Shown here one piece after another: positions 36,215 through 48,013 of a stretch of DNA of 64,000 nucleotides (its first letter is position 1; each line of letters opens with the position of its first letter). The stretch lies in contig JBAIZL010000001.1 in assembly GCA_036971475.1 (NCBI GenBank), forward strand, positions 77,259,271-77,323,270, read 5' to 3'. The notes below the pieces were generated by a model. It was not told the origin of the DNA, did not search any database, and was given only the letters and a program-made list of their open reading frames with translations. The stretch is from Prosapia bicincta (Eukaryota; Arthropoda; Insecta; Hemiptera; Cercopidae). The translations under genes and the position numbers were made by a program.

Positions 36215-36608
36215 AACTTACTGACGTAGTGTTTTTAATTAAATTCCTTTTATTAGCTCACACTCTCCTGATATATACCTTGTACAAATTTTCGATCGTT
36301 AATAAAATACGTTTTTATTCATCCAATCAAGTTCAAATACATTTTCTTTAACATATAGTGGATGACAATTGATGTTATTACAGTTTTTTCAAATATTTAT
36401 TCAATAATTAAATTATAAAATTTGTGGACTCTAGCAGGATTCGAACTGAAAATCTTCATGTTCGAAGTATGGCGCGCCTTGGTATTGCGCCAATACCTAG
36501 AAATATATTTTTCAAAGATGTATATGAATGTTTTCCCTCCCATCAGGTTGTCGTCGAAACCTCCAATGCACAACCTTAAATTGGAGGCATGGTTACCACA
36601 CAATATCA
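36215..36608 (-). mobile_element. tRNA-derived SINE, copy 2
   Basis: The better of the two copies. On the minus strand box A (ttggcgcaataccaagg, near 36477-36493) is followed about 30 bp later by box B (agttcgaatcc, near 36437-36447), as in tRNA-derived SINEs. It aligns with 10022-10498 but has no long (TA)n. Partial relatives lie at 60250-60400 and 63430-63540. Confidence 0.7.
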
Positions 36609-36619
36609 TAAATAGTACT

Positions 36620-37795
36620 CCAGAGTAACTAAATTTTTGGTTTAACCTCAGTAAAAATTTACTTATTTTTTTTATAATACTTGGTTACTATCATGGAACC
36701 GATTACCTTTGTTTAAAAAAAAACTCAAAACTTTTTTTGTGTAAAATTTAGGTCTTTATATTAGAAAGCATGCCTTGATTAACTATTGGCAAATCGCAGG
36801 GTTATATTTCTTCACAGGTTTATGTCTTACCGGATTTTTACATTCCGCTGTTAACACGACAAGTACTGTTTATCCCGATTTGCCAAGGAAAGAGCTCATT
36901 AATCTGGCATATGGGCAATCTATCCAGTTTTTTTTTCATTCGCGGTAGGGATACTAATCGAATGTCCATGTGAGACCACTATAGGATTACTACCGCGAGC
37001 GCCAAACCCCGAAGAAAAACATCAAGTATAATGTTTCGCTTGTACATCTAATTTTCTGGGCTTGTGGTATTTTGAGTGAACACTTTTCCATGCATTTAGG
37101 GGATCCTCAGCGATTATTAACTCTTGATACTTTACTGAAATTTAAAATATCCCAACCAAACTGTTTTTGCCTTGGATCAAATGTATGATTTGACCTAAGT
37201 ACGTCAATTTTATGAAATGTTGTGATAGATTAAATTTTAATTATCCTTTTATTCTTTCGCTGCTCTGAAAAGAAACTTTACCGTAAATGAGTAACTATCG
37301 TTTTGTTATTCTGTGTATTTTCAAACTTATCGAATACTATTCACAATGCCGAATGTAAAAAACAATAACATCAGCTGATCATTTTAAAATTGGAAACAAT
37401 GTTTCGTCTACAACGTTGCAAAGATTCATTGACCAAGGGTTGGCGGTGCCCCTGCATTCTTAGGTTAGTAATTTACAAGAACCCAGATAATTAAATGCAC
37501 AGTAATACCATACACGACTTATTCCAGTAACTCCTCGTGTGACGCGCATTTGCGTGAGTTTGAACTAGCCGGAAAACACGTACGTACAATGACCAAGGAG
37601 AACTATGGAGAAACCCACAACGACACATTTAAATACACAACACAAACAAAATTATAATAAAATAACAGTTATAGCTCATATACGTTTTATTAAATAAGAT
37701 AACTAGTTAATTTGATCTATTTATGTACATGTATCTTTAAGGAACAATACCTTCAAAAGATATATTGTATTTCAATAACCTAAATGTCAAAACTT
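36620..37795. other. No recognisable feature
   Basis: AT-rich unique sequence with no supported frame. Confidence 0.5.
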
Positions 37796-37968
37796 TACCA
37801 ACATTGAGGACAAACTAGCGCATCCTCAGAGCAACACTAACCAAGAAACATTAACACTGAGGATAACCTAGCTGTCATTCTGAGAGCAAGATAGATTCTG
37901 AGGATACGCTAGCTGAGAATAGCCTAGCTTCCGTATCTAGACCAAAACAACCGTCTTTGTATGTTATC

Positions 37969-38012
37969 CCTATGAGGATGGTTACTTGGTAACTGAAATG
38001 TATATAAAGGTC
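37969..38012 (+). ncRNA. Degenerate hammerhead-like motif, first 280-bp copy
   Basis: A-T-G-A-G-G-A replaces the core C-T-G-A-G-G-A. The extra T, stem II GGTTAC with GTAACT, and G-A-A-A are kept. Confidence 0.35.
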
Positions 38013-38251
38013 AAATAAAAAAGTGTTGTGGTTAAGAGGTTTTTGAGTATTTATTACAAACATTGAGGATAACCTAGCTCATCCTCAGAGCAACACTAAG
38101 ACTGAGAATAACCCATCTACCATCATTAGAGAAACAATAACACTGAGGATAACCTAGCTGCGATCTTTAGAGCAAGATAGATACTGAGGATACGCTACCT
38201 GAAAATAGCCTAGCTTCCGTATCCAGACCAACACAATCGTCTTTATATGTT

Positions 38252-38297
38252 ATCCCTCTGAGGATGGTTACTTGGTAACTGAAATGTGCATAGAGGT
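38252..38297 (+). ncRNA. Hammerhead-like motif, second 280-bp copy
   Basis: CTGAGGA at 38258-38264, an extra T, stem II GGTTAC with GTAACT closed by a G-T pair, GAAA at 38281-38284, then the near-palindrome ATGTGCAT. Stem I is imperfect. It has the same layout as the motif at 58664-58706. Confidence 0.5.
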
Positions 38298-38345
38298 AAA
38301 ATAAAAAAGTGGTTAAGAGGTTTTTGTTTATTTATTACAAACATT

Positions 38346-40435
38346 GAGGATAACCTAGCTCATCCTCAGAGCAACACTAAGATTGAGAATAACCCATCTA
38401 CCATCATTAGAGAAACATTAACACTGATGATAACCTAGCTGCGATCGTAGAATAAGATAAACTGTTAGGATAACACAACTGTCATTCACAGACCAACACA
38501 AACACCAATCTCCCATCTTACAAAAACATAAACTGTTAGGATAGCCTAACTGTGATCCACAGAGCAACACAAACACTGAGGATAACCTAGCTGTCATCTT
38601 AGAACAAAATGAACTGTTAGGATAACCTAATTGTCATCAACAGACCAACACAAACACTGCTCCATCTTAAAACAATATAAGCTGTTAGGACAGCCTAGCT
38701 GCCATCCACATAGCAACAGAAACAGAGGGAAACCTAGCTGCCATTTTAAAACTATATAAACTCTTATAATAGCCTAAATCTCACCCATAGACCAACACAA
38801 ACACTGAGGGAAACCTAGCTGCCATCTTAAACAATATAAACTCTCAGGATAGCCTATCTATCATCCACAGAGCAACACAAACAATGAGGGTAACGTAGCT
38901 GCCAACCACAGAGCGACACAAACATTGAGGGTAGCCTAGCAGCCTTCCACAGATCAACAGAAACACTGAGGGTAACCCAGCTACCATCTAAAAACAATAT
39001 AAACTGTTAGGATAGCCTGTCATCCACGGAGCAACTGAAACACTAAGGATAACCTAGCTGCAATCCATAGAGTAACACAAACACTGAAGGTAATCTAGCT
39101 GCCATCTTAGAACATAAACTGTTAGGAGGACCTATCTGCCATCTACACAGCAACTCAAACACTGAGGATAACATAGCTGCCATCCACAAAGCCACACCAA
39201 CACTCAGGGTAATCTAGGAGTCATCCACAGAACAACACAAACACTGAGGGTAACCTATCTGTCATCCACAGAACAATACAAACACTGAGGGTAACCTATC
39301 TGTCATCCACAGAGCAACACAAACACTGAGGGGTAACGTAGCTGTCATTAACAGAGCAAAACAAAAACTGAGGATAATCTGACAGTCATCCATAGAGCAA
39401 CACAAACACTGGGGGTAACCTTGCTGTTATCCACAGAGCAAAGCAAACACTGAGGATAATCTAGCAGTCATCCCCAGAGAAACACTCACACTTGGGATAA
39501 CCTTGCTGTTATCCACAGAGCAAAGCAAACACTGAGGATAATCTAGCAGTCATCCGTAGAGCAATACAAACACTGAGGGTAACCTTGCTGACATCCGCAG
39601 AGCAACACAAACACTGAGGGGTAACGTAGCTGTCATTAACAGAGCAAAACAAAAACTGAGGATAATCTGACAGTCATCCATAGAGCAACACAAACACTGG
39701 GGGTAACCTTGCTGTTATCCACAGAGCAAAGCAAACACTGAGGATAATCTAGCAGTCATCCACAGAACAATACAAACACTGAGGGTAACCTATCTGTCAT
39801 CCACAGAGCAACACAAACACTGAGGGGTAACGTAGCTGTCATTAACAGAGCAAAACAAAAACTGAGGATAATCTGACAGTCATCCATAGAGCAACACAAA
39901 CACTGGGGGTAACCTTGCTGTTATCCACAGAGCAAAGCAAACACTGAGGATAATCTAGCAGTCATCCCCAGAGAAACACTCACACTTGGGATAACCTTGC
40001 TGTTATCCACAGAGCAAAGCAAACACTGAGGATAATCTAGCAGTCATCCACAGAGCAACACAAACACTGAGGGTAACTTTGCTGCCATCCATAGAGCAAC
40101 ACAAACACTGAGGATAATCTAGCAGTCATCCACAGAGCAACACAAACACTGAGGGTAACTTTGCTGCCATCCATAGAGCAACACAAACACTGAGGATAAT
40201 CTAGCAGTCATTCCCAGAGAAACACTCACACTTGGGATAACCTTGCTGTTATCCACAGAGCAAAGCAAACACTGAGGATAATCTAGCAGTCATCCACAGA
40301 GCAACACAAACACTGAGGGTAACTTTGCTGCCATCCATAGAGCAACACAAACACTGAGGATAATCTAGCAGTCATCCGTAGAGCAATACAAACACTGAGG
40401 GTAACCTTGCTGACATCCGCAGAGCAACACAAACA
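38346..40435. repeat. Degenerate 41-bp satellite with local higher-order copies
   Basis: About 50 diverged units of the form catccacagagcaacacaaa plus cactgaggataatctagcag. Longer blocks recur. For example, a unit with gtagctgtcattaacagagc occurs near 39337, 39617 and 39830, showing repeated segmental duplication. Units at the left are most diverged and units at the right most alike. Confidence 0.9.
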
Positions 40436-42004
40436 CTGGAGATATCCTAGTTATCATACTCGGAGCACTGATACTTTCACTGAGTTCAAAACACCTTTCA
40501 TCCTGCTTGAAACACTTACGCCGAAAATAACGTTTCATACGGTTTATCAACTTTCCGACGAAAACTCTTTCACTTGTTGCAAGACATACAATAACCTCCA
40601 GGCAACAGAGTTGTAACTAAAATTAATGAATATTGGGTTTTAGTTTTATTAAATAAATCCTTTGGAGTTCCTAAAGTCCAATTATCCTACCCTAAAAGTA
40701 GACATTTGTAAAAGTAGAAATGTACATAGGCGTTCTATCCGATATGTTGGGAGTCGGATAAGCAGGCCTGATACGGAGAACAATGTGTGCAAGTTTGTTC
40801 AAGTTAATGGACTAGGCAAGTTCTCTTATCCGCTTTAAACTGGGATGAATATCCCCCCCCCCCCGATATCCGGCCCTCTGAACAAGTCGCTACCCTCGAT
40901 TATTCCATGGACCTTCAGTTGTTACTTTACCACAAGTTACTTTAATATTTTATAACAAATATTTATGTAGCTATAGTAAAAAAAACAAAGGTTTCGTCAA
41001 AATATTTATACTTCGGGATAGAAATTTAAGTTATTTTCTTTAATTATGTAGTCAGAAACGTTTACACAGAATAAACATTTAAATAGAGTTTTCTGCAATG
41101 ACATTACGCTAAAGACGGTTCACGACATCGCCTGTTGCCATATCGTGATCTCAGCTAGGCATGATCCGAGTTAAGATTCGAGCTATACTCCTGATTTAAT
41201 GGCCGCATTTCTGATATCCTGAAGTAAATACTGTCGTTTCATAGGAAAAGCTAAAAATAAGTGCGGGACATAATCTCCAAGTAATTAGAGATTAGTAGGT
41301 AATCATTTACCTGGAACAAATCTGCTCTCCCTCCCTGGAGTAAAAAGAAAATATTTACGCTCTCTAAAACGTTTCTTTTGTTGAATGTGGTGTACTGTGT
41401 ATATGTCCAGCGAGGATACTCAAGCCCCTACAGATAATCTACATCTAGACTGGCGCCACAAATTAACAGTTTTGTTTGGTTCGCTCTCTTAATGACGTAT
41501 TCTATAGACAATGAGTGGTGATAAAATGCATGTAGAGGATGTCAACTTTCATAGGCCTACTCTACCTTTGTTACAGCCGCCTAACGGCATTCCCTCGAAT
41601 ATATAATATATTCCTTAAAATGAAAAACACAATACAGTAGCAGTATACAAATCATGTTTATCTAAGCACTCGAATTAAGCATTACATAAATGAGAAAACC
41701 GTTGATAATCGAGTAAAGAAATTATTTATAATATCTTTGCCTCTACTATCGACAGTTTTCTCATTTATTTAACAACAAAATAACTGCCTGTGATGTATGC
41801 AGAAAATCTCAGGTGGATTTACAGCAGTTATGAAAACATTATAGGTCCAGCAAACGGGTAGAATCATGGGTCGTGTGGGCAAGTCAAGGTATTTGTCGGA
41901 CTGTTGGAATACTAAGACATGCTACAAATATGTACATAGGCATGCGAATAATTTTAATCTAAATAGTTAACGAAATAGGATAACATTTTCCTAATAATGG
42001 TTCA
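40436..42004. other. No recognisable gene
   Basis: Unique AT-rich sequence with a poly(C) run near 40852-40864. The 60-70 aa frames at 40365-40616 overlap on both strands without domains. Confidence 0.5.
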
Positions 42005-43915
42005 GAAAGAAAAGAACTTGCTCTATCACAAAAACCTGTGTACCCGCTACACGTGAGAGAGAAATGAATAGTAGTATTTACAATGAATGTAGTTAAGAAA
42101 GGAGAACGCTCAACTGGTACTGGGTCGGGAGGAATGATGCACTTGCTCTATCACAAAACCTGTTTTCTCGCTAGACAAGAGAGAAAAAAGGATGGGAATG
42201 ATTATAACAAATGTAATTAAGGAAGGAGAACGCTCAACTGATACTGGGTCGGGAGGAATGATACGCTTGCTCTATCACAAAACCTGTTTTCTCGCTAGAC
42301 AAGAGAGAAAAAAGGATGGGAATGATTATAACAAATGTAATTAAGGAAGGAGAACGCTCAACTGATACTGGGTCGGGAGGAATGATACGCTTGCTCTATC
42401 ACAAAACCTGTGTACCCGCTACACGTGAGAGAAACATGATTAGAAATATTCATATGAATGTAGTTAAGAAAAGAGAACGCTCAACTGGTACTGGGTCGGG
42501 AGGAATGATACGCCTGCTCCATCACAAAACCTGTGTACCCGCTACACGTGAGAGAAACATGATTAGAAATATTCATATGAATGTAGTTAAGAAAAGAGAA
42601 CGCTCAACTGGTACTCGGTCGGGAGGAATGATACGCCTGCTCTATCAACAAACCTGTGTTCCTGCTACACGTGAGAGAAACATGAATAGAAATATTCATA
42701 TGAATGTAGTTAAGAAAAGAGAACGCTCAACTGGTACTGGGTCGGGAGGAATGATACGCCTGCTCCATCACAAAACCTGTGTACCCGCTACACGTGAGAG
42801 AAACATGAATAGAAATATTCATATGAATGTAGTTAAGAAATGAGAACGCTCAACTGGTACTGGGTCGGGAGGAATGATACCCCTGCTCTATCAACAAACC
42901 TGTGTTCCTGCTACACGTGAGAGAGAAAAGGATGGGAGCTATTATAACAAATGTAGTTAAGGAAGGAGAACACTCAAATTGTACTGGGTCGGGAGAAATG
43001 CTACGCCTGCTCTATCAAAATACCTGTTTTCTCGCTAGACGTGAGAGAGAAATGATAGAATTAATTATAATGAATGTAGTTAAGAAAAGAGAACGCTCAA
43101 GTGGTACTGGGTCGGGAGGAATGATACGCCTGCTCTATCACAAAACCTGTTTTCTCGCTAGACAAGAGAGAAAAAAGGATGGGAATGATTATAACAAATG
43201 TAATTAAGGAAGGAGAACGCTCAACTGATACTGGGTCGGGAGGAATGATACGCTTGCTCTATCACAAAACCTGTTTTCTCGCTAGACAAGAGAGAAAAAA
43301 GGATGGGAATGATTATAACAAATGTAATTAAGGAAGGAGAACGCTCAACTGATACTGGGTCGGGAGGAATGATACACTTGCTCTATCACAAAACCTGTTT
43401 TCTCGCTAGACAAGAGAGAAAAAAGGATGGGAATGATTATAACAAATGTAATTAAGGAAGGAGAACGCTCAACTGATACTGGGTCGGGAGGAATGATACG
43501 CTTGCTCTATCACAAAACCTGTTTTCTCGCTAGACAAGAGAGAAAAAAGGATGGGAATGATTATAACAAATGTAATTAAGGAAGGAGAACGCTCAACTGA
43601 TACTGGGTCGGGAGGAATGATACGCTTGCTCTATCACAAAACCTGTTTTCTCGCTAGACGAGAGAGAAAAAAAGGATGGGAATGATTATAACAAATGTAT
43701 TTAAGGAAGGAGAACGCTCAACTGATACTGGGTCGGGAGGAATGATACGCTTACTCTATCACAAAACCTGTGTACCCGATACACGTGAGAGAAACATGAA
43801 TTGAAATATTCATATGAATGTAGTTAAGAAAAGAGAACGCTCAACTGGTACTGGGTCGGGAGGAATGATACGCCTGCTCCATCAACAAACCTGTGTTCCT
43901 GCTACACGTGAGAGA
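42005..43915. repeat. 123-bp satellite, left part
   Basis: About 15 monomers of 123-124 bp with the shared half gagaacgctcaactggtact and ggaatgatacgc. The other half exists in two forms: one with ctacacgtgagagaaacatg and catatgaatgtagttaagaa, and one with ctagacaagagagaaaaaag and attataacaaatgtaattaa. They occur in blocks. Because 123 is 3 x 41, plus frames stay open across monomers (42316-42843), but these are not taken as genes. The array continues at 49932. Confidence 0.95.
43904..43915. repeat. 12-bp target-site duplication, left copy
   Basis: ACACGTGAGAGA directly precedes the poly(T) run, that is, the poly(A) tail of the minus-strand LINE. It is identical to 49932-49943. Confidence 0.9.
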
Positions 43916-44315
43916 TTTTTTTTTTTTTCCTGGCGAAAAACCAATGGAGGTTATCATCGCCAAACAAAATCTAACACAGAACGCGATGTTTTAAATAAAA
44001 TCAAATAAATTAATAAATAAACAAATAAATAAATACAACAAAAATTACTAAACAAAATAAAACACCAACAATAAAAAACAAAAAACAACAATATAACAAT
44101 GAAAAAATTCTTAAAAACTAAATAACAAAATAACAACAAAGAACAATATAACAGTAAATGAATAATATGTAAAACAATAATAGGTAACAATTTACCAATA
44201 AATAAATCTCAATAACAATAACAAGAACAGAAAATAAATTTAATTAAAATAAATAAAAGAAACACAGAGAATTATATGTATAAATAAAATTTAAAAAAAT
44301 ATATATATTTATGTA
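43916..44315 (-). other. LINE 3' UTR and poly(A)
   Basis: After the ORF2 stop the minus strand is T-rich (the plus strand is A-rich) for about 390 bp. It ends in 13 A residues (T at 43916-43928) directly against the target duplication. No LINE-like tandem 3' repeat other than the A run is seen. Confidence 0.85.
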
Positions 44316-47300
44316 TTAAATTTTAAAAAATATTTTCAAGTGGTGCAAGAAAGCGATGACTCGGTCAATGGCCGAGGCATCGTCCCTTAGTACCACCTTC
44401 AAACTCCCTTTTAAATTAAAAAGGTCACGAATATTTCTTACATTAACACAGTCTACTAAAATATGTTTTATTGTGAAGATATCACCGCAATATTGGCATA
44501 TTGGTGGATCTTCACGACTCATCAAATATCCATGAGTTGCAAAAGAGTGGCCAACGCGAAGGCGTGTAACCACCACTTCCTCCCTACGTTTTGAACGAAT
44601 TGAAGACCTCCATGGACGGACGGTATCTTTAATATCCCTCAGCTTATTCTGAATCACGGTATGCCACTCGTCATTCCAAGCAGCGAGCAATAAATGTTTC
44701 GCGAAACACACATAATCAGATGCCATAACTAGTTGAGTAATAGGCACCAAACTTGTAGCTTTCTTCGCCGCTTCATCCGCTTTTGTGTTTCCAAGTATTC
44801 CGCAATGTCTAGGAACCCAACAGAAGGTTACCCCCACACCCCCCAATTGAAGCCTGTGTACAGCACACAAAATGTCCCCAACTAAAGGGTTGCTAGAGAA
44901 AACATCCTGAAGAGCCTGAAGAGCACTTTTGGAATCCGAACATAAAAGATAATGCGAAGATCCAGATTGAATGACGGTCAAAGCTTTAAAAATAGCAAAT
45001 AGTTCTGCCGTGAAAATACTGCAAGCTGAGGGCAATCCGTAAGTGTAGGTACGTCCAGACGCATAAAACGCACACCCAACGCCATGGTCCAGTTTAGATC
45101 CATCCGTGAAAATAATCTCACTATACTGGTGGGATCTGTATATTGCCAAAAACTCTTGGTGGTACACCACATTAGGAGTATTGGTTTTTATAAAACTGGA
45201 CAGTGAAAAATCGAAGCGGGGCGTTTTTATTATCCATGGAGGTAGACAGCACATCGATCGTTCAAACGTAGTAGGAAGTTCCGACTCTAGATTATCAATT
45301 ATGCGCGACGTCCGTGTACCGAAAGGGGCGGTTGAACGTTCGCGTGCAATATAAGTAGGTTGGTAGCGGTTATTAAACACTACATTAAATGCCGGATGTT
45401 TAGGTTTGCTTCGAAGACCAGATATATAAGATATTTGTAGCATCTGACGTCGTCTTGAAAGAGCGGGTTCCCCAGCCTCGACAAGAAGACTAGGGATTGG
45501 GCTAGTTCTAAATGCATCAGTAGCAAGTCTAAGTCCAGAGTGGTGGACAGGATCGAGAGTTTTTAGAACTGTAAGTCGTGCGGATGAATAGGCTTGACAG
45601 CCATAATCAATGCGCGATCTAACGACCGCGCGATAAAAGCGAAGCATACTAGTTCTGTCTGCTCCCCAATTCGTACCACTAAGGACTCTTAACATATCCA
45701 ATTTCTTATTGCATCTCACCTTCAAATCACGAACATGTGGGATCCATGAGAGTCTTTTATCAAATAAAAGACCTAGAAATCGAACACTAACCGTGGTTTG
45801 AAGTTGAATCCCATGAAGATAAAGGGTCGGCTCCTGGTGTTGCCTACGACGACTAAATGCTACACACTGGGTCTTCGAAGCAGAGAATTTAAAACCTGTA
45901 GTTCTTGACCATTCCTCTAATCTACTTATTGCTAACTGCAAAGATCTTTCCGCAGTTGCCATACTACGAGCAGGCACATATATACAAAAGTCATCTACAA
46001 AGAGTGAACAGTGAACCGGAGATCGTATATAACTCGTGATACTGTTTATTGCAACGGCAAATAGCGTGACGCTCAGCACGCTGCCCTGCGGTACACCATT
46101 CTCCTGTTTATAACTGTTTGAATACGTGCCTCCAAGACGAACGCGGAAAGATCTATTCGAAAGAAAGTTAGCGATGAATGCTAGGATATTCCCTTGTATA
46201 CCCCATGATTTCAGAGTGTTCAGAATTCCTCTTTTCCATGCCATATCGTATGCCTTCTCAAGGTCGAAGAAAACAGCAACGAGTGTTTGACGCAAGAGAA
46301 AGGCATCTTGAATAGCGGATTCTAACAAAACCAATTGGTCAACGGATGATCGTCCTTGCCTGAAACCACACTGTTCGTTGCAAATAAGGTCATTGGTTTC
46401 TAGGTACCAGACAAGACGGCGGTTGACCATCTTCTCCAGTAGTTTGCATAAGACGCTTGTAAGGGATATAGGTCTATAACTACTGGGAATGGTTTTGTCT
46501 TTACCTGGCTTCAAAAGAGGAATTACCGTCGATTCTAACCATGCATCGGGGAAAGAGCGCTCCTCGAATAAACGATTGTATATTCGAAGGAGGACAAGTT
46601 TCGCAGATGACGGTAGATGTTTCAGCATGGAGTACACAATGGAATCAGGACCTGGTGCAGAGTCCTTCGTTGACTGAAGAGCTGACTCCAATTCCCCTAT
46701 AGAGAAAGGAGTGTTTAAAGGAGAGTCCCCAGACGACCCAACAGTAAACGGTATTGCTTCTTCCTTCAGTTTATAAATCTGGAATAATCTATTATAGGCT
46801 GTAGTAGCAGAAAGTTAGAAAATGATTTTCCAAGTACATTAGCAATATCATCACGGTTTGAGATTATTCTTCCATCCGGCTGCTTCAGCGCAATGGCTGG
46901 CAACGGAGTGGAAGTACCACAAACTGATTTTAGTTTCCTCCACACTATGGAGGACGGAGTTGTTGCTGTAATTGTGCTAATGTACTGTTCCCAAGAGTTC
47001 TTTCTACTCAGCCTAAATATCCTCCGTGCTTTCGCACGGAGTATTTTATATTCCTGAAGGTTCCCATTTGTTGGGTGTCGTTTAAATTTCCTAAGAGCTC
47101 TTCGTCGTAAACGGAGGATTTCTGTGCATTCATCGTTCCACCACGGCACAGGCGGTCGGCGTGGATGCGCAGAGGTTTTCGGAATGGTCTTTTCAGCGGC
47201 ATTTAAAATAGCTTTCGTAAACTTTTCTATATTTTCACCAATGGGTGTCAGATAATCCATGTCAAGTGATACAAGGTAGTTCGAGTAGGAGTCCCAGTTG

Positions 47301-48010
47301 GCTTTTCGCAAAATCCAACTGGAATTTCGAGCATAACAGGGTTGGGAGTCACATAAACTGATCTTAATAGGCACATGGTCGCTTCCATACAAATCATTGA
47401 GTACCGACCATGTGCTTCTAGTAGCTAATTGAGGGCTGCAGATCGATAGGTCAACAGCTGTCCATCCACCAGTAGATGCTGCTAAATGGGTAGGCGAACC
47501 GTCATTTAGCAGACATAAGTCCAGTTCCGTTCTCACACTCTCCACAAGTTCACCTCGAGAGTTGCTAGTCGGAGATCCCCAAGACAAATGGTGGGCATTG
47601 AAATCTCCTACCAATAAGAACGGAGTCGGTAACTGGCTTATCAAATTCACTAAATCCCTGTGTTGAAGATTTTCATGTGGTGGCAAGTAGACACAACACA
47701 CAGTAATTTTATAGGGGACAGCTGTTTGAACGGCTACTGCCTGTAAAGGAGTTATTAAGTTTAGAGAAACAGCATCGATACAGTCACGGGCTAGGATGGC
47801 TACGCCACCTCTAGCTCGATCTTCTGTAACGAAATCCGATCTAAAAACTGAATACTCCCTTAAATGGAAATTATGCGATTCGTGGAGATGTGTCTCCTGT
47901 AGACATACAAACATAGGGTACACATCTCGCACGAGTACTTTAAGTTCTTCTATGTGACTCCTAACACCGTTGACGTTCCATTGTATCACTGATTTGTTAA
48001 TTGTTGACAT
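44316..48010 (-). pseudogene. LINE ORF2: endonuclease, reverse transcriptase, RNase H (one frameshift)
   Basis: The ATG at 48010 opens an APE-type endonuclease: W-N-V-N-G (residues 11-15), Q-E-T (38-40), G-D-F-N-A-H-H (135-141), V-D-L-S-I (186-190) and S-D-H-V-P-I (210-215). The expected catalytic residues are present. The frame runs to a stop at 46766, while the RT frame is open from about 46815, so one base seems to be missing in a short T-rich run near 46809-46816. In the second frame, counting from the TTG codon at 46691, RT motifs are F-F-D-L-E-K-A-Y-D (141-149), G-V-P-Q-G-S (199-204) and F-V-D-D (231-234). RNase H has the tetrad D530, E563, D586 and D639. A C-terminal CX2CX7HX4C knuckle follows. 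Apart from the shift, all key residues are intact. Confidence 0.93.
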
Positions 48011-48013
48011 TTA

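Larger units (their letters stand above)
37796..38345. repeat. Tandem duplication of about 280 bp containing PLE-tail-like sequence
   Basis: Two copies (about 37796-38060 and 38061-38345) share attgaggataacctagctca, the block tatgttatccct, and gtggttaagaggtttttg. Each contains one hammerhead-like motif. The shorter repeats to the right use the same words (gaggataacctagct, catcctcagagcaaca), so this unit and the 41-bp array appear related. Confidence 0.8.

Noticed and set aside
36437..36493. Functional tRNA gene on the minus strand
   Set aside because: Boxes A and B are present, but the acceptor stem is not closed and the unit recurs within a longer repeat, so it is a SINE head.
42316..42843. 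175-aa plus frame with a 41-residue period
   Set aside because: Explained by the 123-bp satellite. Other frames in the same array stop quickly.
46691..46691. Start codon of a separate RT protein at 46691
   Set aside because: The codon is TTG and the frame is open well upstream, to about 46815, so this is the continuation of ORF2 after a frameshift.
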